Assembly: GCA_003255065.1 (NCBI GenBank)
Contig: QAOA01006679.1
Location: 1-64,000, forward strand
Origin: Cercis canadensis
Lineage: Eukaryota > Streptophyta > Magnoliopsida > Fabales > Fabaceae
DNA: 64,000 nt
Direction of reading: 5' to 3'
Shown piece by piece: positions 1-9,987 of the stretch. Under the pieces are notes generated by a model. The model searched no databases. It was not told the origin of the DNA and saw nothing but the letters and a program-made list of their open reading frames with translations. Each line of letters opens with the position of its first letter. Within the stretch, counting starts at the first letter, position 1. Both the position numbers and the translations under genes were made by a program.

Positions 1-278
1 CTACTAAGGAGCTGCCTCACTTCTTAGTCGAGCCCCAATTCTTGCAGCATAACCCACACTGGGTATCGGCTTAGCTCAAATAACTTGGTGGAGAGCTTGG
101 CTAGCCGCTCCTGGTGCTTAGCCCCTTGGAATCTGAGGAAAGGATGAACTGAAGTGTCTACAGCTCCTGATCTTCTCTTCTTAACAGGTGGAGAAGGTGA
201 CTCTAGGAGGTTTGGACGGTTCTTCCTCGTCTTCAACTTCTCCCGGCGTGGTTGAGCATCATCAGTGCGCTTTGTCAT
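1..278 (-). CDS. Env-position ORF of the Athila-like element (5' part)
   Basis: ORF on the same strand and downstream of integrase, where Athila elements carry a second gene often called env-like. The predicted start is the ATG at 278-276, eight bases after a strong splice acceptor. The N-terminus is very basic (KRTDDAQPRREKLKTRKNR, then VKKRR), followed by a more conserved-looking segment with HPFLRFQGAKHQERLAKL. An in-frame TAA at 24-26 is followed by continuing frame to the window edge, so the gene is broken or the stop is a single lesion. No signal peptide or membrane segment is visible in this part. Its function is unknown; the basic start looks more like a nuclear or nucleic-acid-binding protein than an envelope. 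Confidence 0.6.
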
Positions 279-287
279 ATTTGTTTC

Positions 288-1470
288 CTGCAAAAGAAAG
301 TTGACAAAATGAATCCCAAAGCATGGAAACTATGTAAAACAGATTTGGCACCACATATACAGAAGATTTATGCATCATGCAGTAATTTCACTAACAGTAA
401 CGGTATAGTAGACAGCCATATTACAAGAAATCCCCACACTTTCAGTTATAACAATTCCAATCCCTCAACAAAGATAATAAGAAATTAGTTCTTAAAATGC
501 TTGAAGAATGAACAGACTCTTCAACAATATCAAATGTCCCTTACTAAAAATTAAGCAATTTTAAATACCAATTACTACTTGTAAATTATCCCAATAACGG
601 TTGTGACAGCAATAGGTCAAAAATGACACTGCTTCACAACACTAACAATAACAAAAACAACACAAATTGCCACAGGTGATAACAAGTATGACAGCAAGAG
701 TTTATGCAGAATTGCAACTGTAACACAATTCATCAACATCAGAAAATCAATTTCCACATAAATAAGGTAATAGCAGCATCACAGTAATGAGAATTTCAGT
801 AAAACCAATTCTTCAATGGTATTTTATCACAAGCATCCCAATAAAATAGCAAGTGTAATGCCTAACATTAGCTCTCCTATCCTAGTGAACCATCAAACTT
901 CCAATTCCTAACAACAGATATTTAACCAAGTCATCACCATCAATTTTCACACTAACAAATAAACAAAATCAGGTTCCTCAACAAGGATTTATTCTCTGGT
1001 CATAGTACAATAGAATTCAACATCAATTCCTACAGTGCTTGACAAGAAAATCAGATAATCCATACATCCCTGAATCAATTTCTACAGTAATGATCATTAC
1101 CAGAGAAAGAGACACAATCTATACATTCATTTTCCAGTGAATTAACAAATTCCACAGGACAATATCCATGACAGTGGGTGCAATGAGGAATTTGTAAAAA
1201 TTTCTCAACATCAACAGATTTCCAAAAGCAATGGCAATCAATAGCAATGCTAAGTAACACTAATTGCAAGAAAGATAAACCAATTCCGCAACACCCCACA
1301 TGCCCTAAAATCAAATGCAGCAGCAGCATTCCATTTGTTTTTAACAGTTATTCATGCAAAAATCAACCTCCCCCCAATTCTTATACTAAATAAAACAAGT
1401 AAAGCTCAACAATACTTCTCAATCAAAACAAGCAGAAGTGATAAACTAAAAATGAAGAATGAATACATAC
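288..1470 (-). other. Putative 5'-UTR intron of the env-position transcript
   Basis: On the minus strand a donor ATAG/GTATGT lies at 1471/1470 and a pyrimidine-rich acceptor CTTTCTTTTGCAG ends at 288. The bounded 1183-base sequence is AT-rich and lacks long ORFs, like a plant intron. The start ATG at 278 lies directly after the acceptor. Splicing upstream of an env-like ORF is known for the barley element Bagy-2, but this intron is predicted from sequence only. Confidence 0.5.
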
Positions 1471-1700
1471 CTATGGGGTGAAGCAAGGAATGAGCAGAAA
1501 TTGAAATTGTAAGAACTTCAGAAAATAACAGAGAATGTTGGTGTGGAACTTGATTCAAGCAAGAAACTGGGGTTGTGAGGATAGGGGTTTGGCCGAAAAT
1601 GGGTGTAGGATGCTCGGAATAGCTAGGGATTTGAGAGAGAATGAGAAGAAGAGGGATTTCTGAAGTGATTGACTAGCCTGCGAACTGGACTTTTAAAGTT
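1471..1700 (-). promoter_or_regulatory. Putative internal promoter and leader exon before the env-position ORF
   Basis: On the minus strand, the palindrome block (2200 to 1690) is followed by TTTAAAAG (1697-1690). A pyrimidine-rich, leader-like stretch without ORFs then runs to a splice donor at 1471. The order dyad cluster, TATA-like box, leader, donor repeats the order seen in the 5' LTR. This suggests an internal promoter for the downstream ORF. It is inference from layout; no transcript evidence is available. Confidence 0.4.
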
Positions 1701-2200
1701 TCTGAGGGACACGCCCATAACACGGCCATGTTCTGTGGGCGTGTCGTGCTTGAAAGGAGAGACACGGGGAAAACACGTGGGGTGTTTAAGTGACACGGGG
1801 GTGACCTCCCCGTGTCTCAGGCCGTGTCCAAAGTGAGAATATTTTAATTAAGTGACACGGTCACAACACAGCCATGTTAGTGACCGTGTTCATGACATGG
1901 CAAAAATAAATACTTACCTGAGACAACACATGGGCGTGTCTCTTGACAATCAATTCTAGGTAAGTGACACGGGGATGAACACGGGCGTGTTTCAGACCGT
2001 GTCTGCCTGTTGGATTCCTGTGAGAGTTGCACGCTCACTGCCACGGCCATGTGTGTGCCCGTGTATCTCCTCTGAGCTCTATGTATGGTGAACACGGGTA
2101 ATGACACGGGGCGTGTTCCAAACCGTGTTCTCTTCCTGAGCTCTCTGCCTTCTTAACACAGGTCATGACACAGGCATGTCACTGGCCGTGTTCTCTCCTG
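1690..2200. repeat. Second cluster of CACGG/CCGTG palindromic repeats
   Basis: About a dozen degenerate copies of ACACGGSCRTGT-like dyads between the integrase end and the leader of the env-position ORF, closely resembling the block in the LTR at 8930-9340. Local GC content is well above the flanks. The repeats create short spurious ORFs (for example 1877-2107 on the minus strand) that should not be annotated as genes. Confidence 0.75.
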
Positions 2201-2363
2201 ATATGCCAAAAGCAAAACTTAATGAGCAAAAATGACAAAAATGAAGATGAAAAACAAAGACATAATGAAGACAACTAAAATAAATAAAGATAAAGGGTTA
2301 AAATCTTGGGTTGCCTCCCAAGAAGCGCTTAATTTAAAGTCCTCAGCCGGACTATCTCGAATA

Positions 2364-3350
2364 TTATGCTGGTGCAGTGAGGACCATTGAAGAAATCTGG
2401 TGTTTAACCCCATCTCCCCAATAATGCTTAAGTCGTTGCCCATTAACCTTGAAACTCCTTCCCGTTTCCATGTCAGTCACTTCAATAGCTCCATAGGGAT
2501 ATATTATCTTGATCATAAATGGTCCTGACCACCTTGATTTCAGCTTTCTCGGGAAGAGTCTCAATCTTGAATTGTACAGCAAGACTTGTTGTCCTGGTTC
2601 AAAAATCCTTTGGATGATTCTCTTATCATGTCATCGCTTTGTCTTCTCTTTGTAAAGCTTGGAACTCTCATAAGCTTTATATCGGAATTCATCCAGTTCG
2701 TGAAGTTGAAGGACCCGCTTCTCCCCTGCTTTTGCCAAGTCAAAATTAAGGATCTTGGTGGCCCATCATGCTTTGTGCTCCAGTTCCACAGGCAAATGAC
2801 AAGCATTGCCATACACTAATTGGTACGGGGACATGTCAAGAGGTGTCTTCAATGCAGTGCGGTATGCCCAAAGTGCATCATCGAGCTTCAGGGCCTAATC
2901 CTTTCTTGAGGCGCTAACAGTCTTCTCAAGAATCCTCTTCAATTCTCTGTTTGACACTTCAACTTGACCACTAGTATGTGGGTGATATGGAGTTGCTATA
3001 CAGTGCCTCACTCCATATTTACTCAGTAAAGCGTCCATTCGCTTGTTGCAGAAATGAGTGCCCTCATCACTGATCAAAGCTCTTGGAACTCCAAATCTTG
3101 AGAATATATTATTCTTGAGGAAACTCATGACTACCTGAGCATCATCGGTTCTGGTTGCAGTTGCTTCCACCCATTTAGACACATAGTCGACTTCGACCAG
3201 GAAGTACTCATTAGAGTATGATGATGGGAAAGGACCTATAAAATCTATTCCCCAAACATCAAATAATTCAACTTCAAGTACAGAATTTAGAGGCATTTCA
3301 TGCCTTTTTGAGATGTTGCCAGTCCTTTGGCAGCGATCACACATCTTCAT
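2364..3350 (-). pseudogene. pol: Integrase of the Athila-like element
   Basis: The catalytic core is at 3350-2895: zinc-region end CDRCQRTGN, first Asp in WGIDFIGPF, second Asp in ISDEGTHF, and Glu region in [23 protein letters not shown] at 2895-2897 stands where relatives have Trp. The C-terminal part continues, with frame lesions, to 2582-2364, where KLKSRWSGPFMIK and AIEVTDMETGRSFKVNGQR give the usual DNA-binding tail. The enzyme would insert element cDNA into chromosomes; this copy is truncated by nonsense. Confidence 0.9.
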
Positions 3351-3383
3351 ATAATTGTAGGCGTCCTTGAAGACTGTTGGCCA

Positions 3384-5243
3384 CTAAAATCCTGATTGGA
3401 GAACTTTTGCAGCTGTCCGATCTCCACTGAAGTGGCCACCATAGTCTAAAGCATGGCAATGCCACAATATATCTTTCACCTCTTCTTGTGGTACACATCT
3501 CCTCAAGAGCCCGTCAACACATTTTCGCAGCAAATAAGGCTCGTTCCAAACATAGAACTTAGCCTCATGAAGGAATCTCTTTAACTGTTGGGAGTTTAGA
3601 TCCACAAGTAGGACCTTAGCAGCTTTAAAGTTAGCAAAATCAGCATACCATGGCAAGCTGTGCACTGCAAAGAGCTGCTCGTCTGGGAATTCCTCATTAA
3701 TAGGAATGGGTGGAGCTTGGTTCTTCTCTTGTTGCTCAATCCTAAACAGGTGATCAGCTACCACATTGTCCATGTCTTTCTTGTCCTTGATCTCAAGATC
3801 AAATTCTTGCAACAGCAAGATCCAACGGATAAGCCTAGGCTTGGAATCCTGTTTAGCAAAGAGAAACCTAAGAGCTGCATGATCAGTATATACAATAACC
3901 TTGGCACCTACTAAATAAGAACGGAATTTATCAAACGCAAAAATAATAGCAAACAACTCTTTTTCAGTAGTGGCATAGTTAAGTTGAGCAAAATCTAACA
4001 CATGGCTTGCATAGTATATGACATGCAATAACTTATTTTTTCTCTGCCCCAAAATAGCACCTACAGCTATATCACTAGTATCACACATAAGTTCAAAAGG
4101 TAAATCCCAATCAGGTGGGATCACCACAAGGGCAGTAATCAACTTTTGCTTCAATGTATTAAAAGCTAACAGACATTCCTTATTTAAAATAAAAGTTTTA
4201 TCTTTAACAAGTAGGTTACACAGGGGTTTAGCAATTTTAAAAAAATTCTGGATGAATCTTCTATAAAAGCTAGCGTGTCCCAAAAAACTACGCACCCCTT
4301 TGACATTAGTAGGAGGGGATAATTTTTCAATCACCTCTACTTTAGCCCTATCTACCTCTATCCCCTTGGCAAAAATTTTATGTCCTCAGACAATCCCCTC
4401 TCTGACCATAAAATGACACTTTTCCCAATTCAAAACCAAATTGGTTTCTTGGCATCTTTTTAACACTAAAGACAGATTATGCAAGCATATATCATAAGAA
4501 GAGCCAAAAACAGAAAAGTCATCCATAAAAATTTCTATAAATTTCTCGTTCATGTCAGAAAATATGGAAAGCATACACCTTTGAAAAGTGGTCGGGGCAT
4601 TGCACAATCCGAATGACATCTTCCGATATGCATAAACTCCATAGGGGCAAATGAATGCGGTCTTTTCTTAATCCTCCGGAGCTATGGCAATCTGGTTGTA
4701 ACCCGAATACCCATCTAGAAAACAGTAATGTTCATGACCGGCTAGGCGCTTCAGCATTTGATCTATAAATGGGAGAGGGAAATGGTCATTCCTCATGGCA
4801 TCATTTAGTTTTCTGTAGTCGATGCAAACGGGCCATCCAGTGACCGTTCTAGTAGGAATTAATTCATTCTTTTCATTCATCACCACTGTTGTCCCTCCTT
4901 TCTTGGGCACTACCTAAACTGGGCTCACCCATGAACTGTCCGAGATGGGGTAAATAACTCCAGCATCTAGGAGTTTTACCACTTCCTTTCGTACCACTTC
5001 CTTCATGATCGGATTCAGTCTCTTTTGGGGTTGTACGACAGCTTTATGGTTCTCTTCCATGAGGATCTTGTGCATACAAAAGGATTGACTGATGCCTTTT
5101 AAATCAACAATCGACCATCCAATGGCTCTCTTATACTCCCTTAACACCCGTAACAGTTTCTCCTCCTCAACCTTAGTTAATTCAGAATTGATAATAACGG
5201 GAGAGGAATTATTCTCACCAAGGAACGCATACTTCAAAGTCAC
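3384..5243 (-). pseudogene. pol: Reverse transcriptase and RNase H of the Athila-like element
   Basis: Collinear fragments of one reverse transcriptase/RNase H: 5243-4914 (N-terminal part), 4910-4668 (FLDGYSGYNQI), 4619-4386 (catalytic FMDDF, then the thumb), and 4334-3384 (connection, RNase H with [11 protein letters not shown], and the start of the integrase zinc region). Successive fragments are separated by single in-frame stops: TAG at 4914-4916, TAA at 4668-4670, TGA at 4386-4388, and a stop at 3384-3386. The first two replace Gln codons of the family consensus. Only point lesions separate this copy from a continuous frame, so it is moderately decayed rather than rearranged. Confidence 0.9.
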
Positions 5244-5299
5244 AGGCAGTGGCTTGAGTCAACTTTTGGAGATTGCTCTTGATTCACATCATTTTTTAA

Positions 5300-6082
5300 C
5301 TATTCTAGCTTTGGTGGTGAGGATGTCGAGTACGATGGTAGAGCATCCAATAATACTACATGTTCTGCGCATGCTGAATCTCCTGCTAAATCAGTCATGG
5401 TCACTGCATCCACCAAGACTCTTTCTAGAGGACAAGATGTTAGATTCTCCCTGAAAGTGCTAGCAATGATAGAGTCCAGAATATCCAAACGGAAGTGTTC
5501 TTCTTTCTCCATAGGGTGTTGCATCGCACTGAACACGTTGAAGATCACCTTCTGATCTTGAACTTTCAGAGTCAGAGTCTCATCAGCTACATCTATTAAT
5601 GCTCTCACAATAGCTAGAAATGGTCGTCCCAAGATCAGTGGAATCTTTTTATCCTCCTCCATGTCTAGGACAACAAAATCCACCGAAAAGATGAACTTGT
5701 CAACCTTAACCAAGACATCCTTTACTAGATCGTAGGGATGTTTGATAGACTGGTCGGTAAGTTGAAGCGTAATCATAGTGGGTTTTGCTTGACCAATTCC
5801 CAACTTCTTGAAGATGGACAGAGGCATGAGACTCACACTTGCTCCCAGATCGCATAATGTCTTCCCAAAAGTGATGTCTCCAATAGTGCACGAAATAGAG
5901 AAACTTCCAGGATCTTTGAGCTTTGGAGGCAATTTCCTCTGTAGAATAGCACTGCACTCCTCAGTCAACATGATTGTCTCATCATCTCCGATTCTTCTTT
6001 TCTTGGTCAAAAGATCCTTCATAAATTTAACATAGGATGTCATTTGTTCCAGCGCTTCAGCAAAAGGTATGTTTATCTGCAA
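5300..6082 (-). pseudogene. pol: Aspartic protease segment of pol (Athila-like)
   Basis: A 260-residue open stretch with a retropepsin-like fold signature: the active-site motif CDLGASVSLMPLS, then a flap-like region and the second conserved IPLILGRPFL motif. It would process the Gag-Pol polyprotein. It is in the correct order upstream of reverse transcriptase but in a separate open segment, so frame or stop lesions flank it on both sides. The DLGAS variant of the catalytic triad is usual in this lineage. Confidence 0.85.
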
Positions 6083-6124
6083 TTTCTTGAAAACCTCTAA
6101 GAACTTGTTAAATTGCTTTTCATC

Positions 6125-6760
6125 CTAGTATTTCTTGAGCCTTTGAAGAAAATGCACCTTGACTGGAGGTATTGTAGCACAAGGTCTGGTCAATTTCTCG
6201 CCTTCTTCTATACTTTCTGCCTCTGCGGGATGACTAGATACTGTGTCCCCATTTGTCCTAGTGACCTTACCATCTTCCTCTTCTGGTGTTTCGTGTCTTG
6301 GGATAGGCTCAAGCACTTTTCTGCTCCTTGTAGTTATAGCCTTTACATGCTCCTTAGGATTTGGAATAGTATCACTGGGCAAGGAGCCTTGAGGTCTGTC
6401 TGCCAATTGTCTCGCTATCTGTCCCACTTGAGTTTCCAACTTCTGAATTGATGCATCTTGATTTCTGAACCCGCTCCTAGTTTCCTCCATAAACGTTGCA
6501 GTTTTCTGAATGAAAGCCGAAGTTTGAGTGGTCAATTTCTCTAGTGCATTCTCCAAAGAAGGACTATTCTCATTGGTTTGAGATTGTGAAGCATGACCTT
6601 GAGTTGTCTGATGTGGGAACTGATATGAGTAGTTGGGTCTGTGGGAACCCCCTTGATTTTCTTGATTACCCCATGAGAAATTTGGGTGATTCCGCCACCC
6701 CGGATTGTATGTAGGAGCATAAGGATTATTCTGAGATCTTGGAAGATTTCCCATATTCAC
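6125..6760 (-). pseudogene. Gag-protease linker of the Athila-like element
   Basis: A 211-residue open segment rich in Asn, Gln, Pro and Ser (NPYAPTYNPGWRNHPNFSW near its start), then a heptad-like stretch around LENALEKLTTQTSAFIQKTATF and basic/acidic low complexity. This is the usual C-terminal gag/linker sequence between zinc knuckle and protease in Athila/Tat polyproteins. It is separated from upstream gag by a TAA and from the protease segment by a stop at 6125-6127. It has no enzymatic motif. Confidence 0.75.
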
Positions 6761-6769
6761 TTGCTCTTA

Positions 6770-7683
6770 AGACACTGGAGGGCCAAATATGTTGCCCGGG
6801 CACTCTCCATTAACATGGTTCCCTGCACATAAATCACAAACTGGTGGAGAGAAGTTGACTGCATTCACATTGACAGTCTCAAATTTCTTGGATAGCTCAG
6901 CCACCTGTTTAGTAACTTGTTTTGGGCTAACAGTGCATCTAGTATCTCGACTTCCATTACACCTCTCTTGACTATGGTTCTCTCTCCTTGACTCTGGTAG
7001 TCATTACAAGCCATCTTCTCAAACAAGTCCCAGGCTTGCTCCGAAGTTTTATAATTCACAGCTCCTCCTACTGCAGCATCCACATTTGCCTTTGTGTGAG
7101 GAAGCATACCGTTGTAAAAACTCTGGACTTGGATCCAAAATTCAAAAGAATGATGCGGGCATCTCCTCAGTATATCATTGTACCGCTCCCAAGCCTCACT
7201 TAACGATTCTCCATCTTGTTGGCAGAATGAAGTAATCTCTGTCCTCAACCTTGCTGATTTGGAAGGATGGAAATACCGAGCGAGAAACTTATTCACCAAA
7301 TCTGACCAAGTGGTGATGCTATCCCTTGGTTGAGAATTTAACCAGCTTCTGCCTTTATCTTGCACAGAAAAAGGAAAAAGCCTGAGTCGAATTGCATCAT
7401 CACTAACCCCATTCAACTTCACCGTGTCACAAATTTGTAGAAAGTTTGCTATATGTCCATTTGGATATTCTAGCACACTTCCACTGAACTGATTGTGTTG
7501 TACTAGCTGAAGCAGAGCTGGTTTGAGTTCAAAGTGATTGGCTTGAACAGGTGGTCCTGTTATACTCATTCCACATCCTGCAACAGTTGGGATGGAATAC
7601 TCCATGAGTGTTCGAGGTGGAGGGTTTTGTGCAGCTCCATTGTCATTATTGTGCACTGAAGGATTCTAGTTTTGTTCTGCCAT
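6770..7683 (-). pseudogene. gag: gag of the Athila-like element (capsid and zinc knuckle)
   Basis: Structural Gag protein that would assemble particles and bind genomic RNA. The probable ATG is at 7683. An in-frame TAG follows at codon 6 (7666-7668), and the reading frame resumes as a 263-residue stretch (7656-6865). That stretch has the retrotransposon-gag pattern, including FLARYFHPSKSARLR and GESLSEAWERYNDILRRCP. Near 6905 the frame shifts; in the shifted frame a knuckle-like C-x2-C-x3-H-x4-C (CDLCAGNHVNGEC) appears, followed by TAA at 6767-6769. Both nonsense codons fit Gln-to-stop changes. The family match is clear but the gene is dead. Confidence 0.87.
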
Positions 7684-7937
7684 AACTGTCGGTTGTGCTT
7701 GTCTTGCTCCTCTAGCTTGCTTGTGAAGTCTTCGAGTTGTTCTCTCAATCTTATGATCAAAAGCTAATGAGCTGGAATCGAGAGTACCTCACATACACCA
7801 AAATTAAAGTAGGATAAGCAATTGAGAGAAACAAGTTAACAGCAGATAAAATATTTGAACCAGATTTACTAACAAGAATTTCAAAATCCAAATTAGGACC
7901 TAGTTGGTTACTTTTAATATTGCTTATATACCGTTAA

Positions 7938-7955
7938 TCCCCGGCAACGGCGCCA
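7938..7955 (-). other. Primer-binding site complementary to tRNA-Asp
   Basis: The plus strand reads tccccggcaacggcgcca, which is the 3' end of plant tRNA-Asp including the terminal CCA. On the minus strand this gives the usual Athila/Tat primer site starting TGGCGCCGTTGCC. It lies six bases inside the LTR edge and fixes both the orientation of the element and the inner LTR boundary. Confidence 0.93.
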
Positions 7956-8887
7956 AAAACTTGATGGGACTTTTTTCGGCAAATATACCGGGTCACACAA
8001 GTAATATAATAATGAGTAGAGTATCGTTCCCACGAGGATTAAGGCTAGCAACTACCAATTTCACCAATAAAGATTCTATTTGGAAAGATAAATGGTTTGG
8101 ATTGAAGGCAGCCCAAGAATGAGCAGTTGCAATTAACTAAGTAACAAACTAAGTAACTAAACTGGAACAATATCGTAAACAATCTTTAAGAAATAATATA
8201 AATGTGAAATTGATAATAAGAATGAGAAAGGTTAGGGGTTGATTTCATTCACTTGCAAATTTGATTACCTCATAAATAAGGTAATCTCAGAAACAATACT
8301 GAACTACTTATTTCAGTTACAATTCTTTTGTTGTTGGTTTATTTCTTTATTTTGATTGAATTCAATTCATTGGTGAAACAATCCTCCCTATACTAATTAC
8401 TTGTCCAATTCCTTGACACAACTAATTAATCTAGGTGATTAGGTTCTAGGAAATTAATCTAATATCACCTTAACGAAGTTATCTATTCCTAGATTAACTC
8501 AATTCAGGACAAAATTTACAGAGTACATTCGGATCTTACTATTCCTAGTATCGAAACGAATCTTTTAACCATTCAAATGGTAGCTAAGCATTTAAAGGCA
8601 TTAATAACAGTAAATTCCATTCAACAAAAAGAGTTGTACTAAAACAAGTTTATTCAATCTTGAAACCTCATTACAATTGAATTACATCAAACCCCTAACA
8701 CTAAGAATTTAGCTACTCATACTTGAATTCAATAAAAGCAAATAGATAAAGTTCAACATGAGATGAAAAGAAGTAGAAGAAAAAAAAACTCTATGTCGAT
8801 CGAGTCGCAATTGCTCCCCTTCCTTCTCTAGTTCTTCTGCCCCTTTTTTTCCCAATTACAGCCTCCTTAATCCCATGCATCAGACTT

Positions 8888-8896
8888 CCTTTTATA
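8888..8896 (-). promoter_or_regulatory. Putative TATA box of the Athila-like LTR
   Basis: TATAAAAGG on the minus strand, about 35-50 bases downstream of the last palindromic CACGG repeat. Position and sequence fit the promoter of retrotransposon genomic RNA. The start site is inferred. Confidence 0.45.
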
Positions 8897-8929
8897 CTTG
8901 TGCAGAATTAGGTAATTTAGTCAGAAATA

Positions 8930-9340
8930 GCTCGAACACGGCTCTGACACGGCCGTGTTCCATTTCTGGGCATGGGCGTGTCACTTATGTTGCATTCTGG
9001 TCATTGAACCCAGGGTCATACACGATCGTGTTCTTCTCTGGTCCTGGCCGTGTCGCTTAGACATGGTTCGTGTTCTTCTCTGCTCTGGGCGTGTCCTTTC
9101 TTTGTAGACTCTGCCTGTTCAACACGCCCTCACACACGCCCGTGTCTATTTTGGTATTAGGCGTGTTTGTCTCCAGACAAGGTCAGTGTTCTCTTGGACC
9201 CTCTGCTTAAACAACACGGCCTTGAACACGGCCGTGTCTGTTCTTGTCTGAGGCCGTGTCTATCCATAAGCTTGAGCAGCAACCTCTGGATGTTAGACAC
9301 GAGGTACACACGACCGTGTTCCTGCCCGTGTCTACCTAAA
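8930..9340. repeat. Cluster of CACGGCCGTGT-type palindromes in the LTR
   Basis: Many degenerate copies of the half-sites ACACGG and CCGTGT at irregular 15-40 base spacing. Two perfect 12-base palindromes ACACGGCCGTGT lie at 8947-8958 and 9226-9237. The block covers the U3 part of the LTR. A similar block occurs in the same element at about 1690-2200. Repeated dyad sites in U3 suggest protein-binding sites, but no factor can be named from sequence. Confidence 0.8.
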
Positions 9341-9546
9341 AACTTGGTATAAGGCTGCTTTCCTTGCCATTTTCTCTATTAATTGCTTCCAGATTCTTCT
9401 CATTTCATGATTACCCATCTTTGTACTTGTCAAAGCCAATTTATGGATTAAACGCCATGTTTAGAGAGGATTTGCTCACAATGCAAGTAAGAATTCAGTA
9501 TTAAAGCATGAATTTTATAGTCCTAAAAGACAAGTATCACATGTCA

Positions 9547-9987
9547 CCATCCAGTGGAGATAGAGCATAAGACGTATTGGGCTATGAAGCAGTATAATTT
9601 TGATTTAGCCTAAGCTGGATCAAACAGGAAGCTCCACCTGCAAGAACTTGAAGAAATCCGGTTAGAGGCTTATGACAATTCTAGAATCTACAAAGAAAAT
9701 ATCAAAGATGTCCATGACAAGATGTAGTGAGAAAAGAGTTCCACATTGGTCAGAAAGTGTTGCTCTATAACTCCCGTCTCAAGCTAATGCCAGGCAAGCT
9801 TCATTCTCAATAGATGGGTCCTTTTGTGGTGACTCATGTCTTCCCCTATGGTGCAATTGAGATCAAGAATGAAGCAATCAACAAGACTTTTCCAGTGAAC
9901 GGACATAGGCTAAAACCTTTTTATGAGGGTTTTCAAGAGCAGGTGACGGAGGAGGTGTACTTGTCTACTATCCTCTATGAGACTTAA
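9547..9987 (+). pseudogene. pol: Integrase C-terminus of a second Athila-like element
   Basis: Reading plus, the sequence encodes a decayed integrase tail: an EHKTYWAMKQYNFDL-like start, LQELEEIRLEAYDNSRIYKE, then after a frame break [29 protein letters not shown] and VNGHRLKPF, ending near a TAA at 9985-9987. At least three stops or frameshifts interrupt it. It begins exactly where the LTR of the minus-strand element ends, so that element inserted into this integrase. The 5' part of this host copy must lie beyond the left edge. Confidence 0.85.

Larger units (their letters stand above)
1..9541 (-). mobile_element. Athila-like Ty3 LTR retrotransposon, left end outside window
   Basis: Minus-strand Ty3-type retrotransposon. 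Going down in coordinate, the order is 5' LTR (7962-9541), primer-binding site (7938-7955), gag, protease, reverse transcriptase/RNase H, integrase, a long spacer, and an env-position ORF that reaches the left edge. The 3' LTR must lie outside the window. A primer site for tRNA-Asp plus an extra ORF after integrase is typical of the plant Athila/Tat group. Every pol domain is recognisable but interrupted by stops or frameshifts, so the copy is non-autonomous. It lies inside the integrase of a plus-strand relative starting near 9547. Confidence 0.9.
7962..9541 (-). repeat. 5' LTR of the Athila-like element
   Basis: The inner boundary is set by a TG six bases beyond the primer site. The outer boundary is set by the last CA before integrase-coding sequence of another element resumes (9541; 9546 is an alternative). 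The length is about 1.58 kb. Read on the minus strand, U3 carries a cluster of CACGGSCGTGT-type palindromes (9340 to 8930) followed by TATAAAAGG at 8896-8888. The partner LTR is outside the window, so the ends and the target-site duplication cannot be checked here. Confidence 0.7.

Noticed and set aside
24..293. Start of the env-position ORF at a codon upstream of 278
   Set aside because: The sequence between 293 and 288 lies within the predicted acceptor; the first ATG after the acceptor is at 278.
1690..2200. CRISPR-like array (regularly repeated CACGG dyads)
   Set aside because: Spacing is irregular, repeats are short and degenerate, the context is a plant retrotransposon, and the same block recurs in its LTR.
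7938..7955. A tRNA-Asp gene
   Set aside because: Only the 3' 18 bases are present, with no cloverleaf; it is a retrotransposon primer-binding site.
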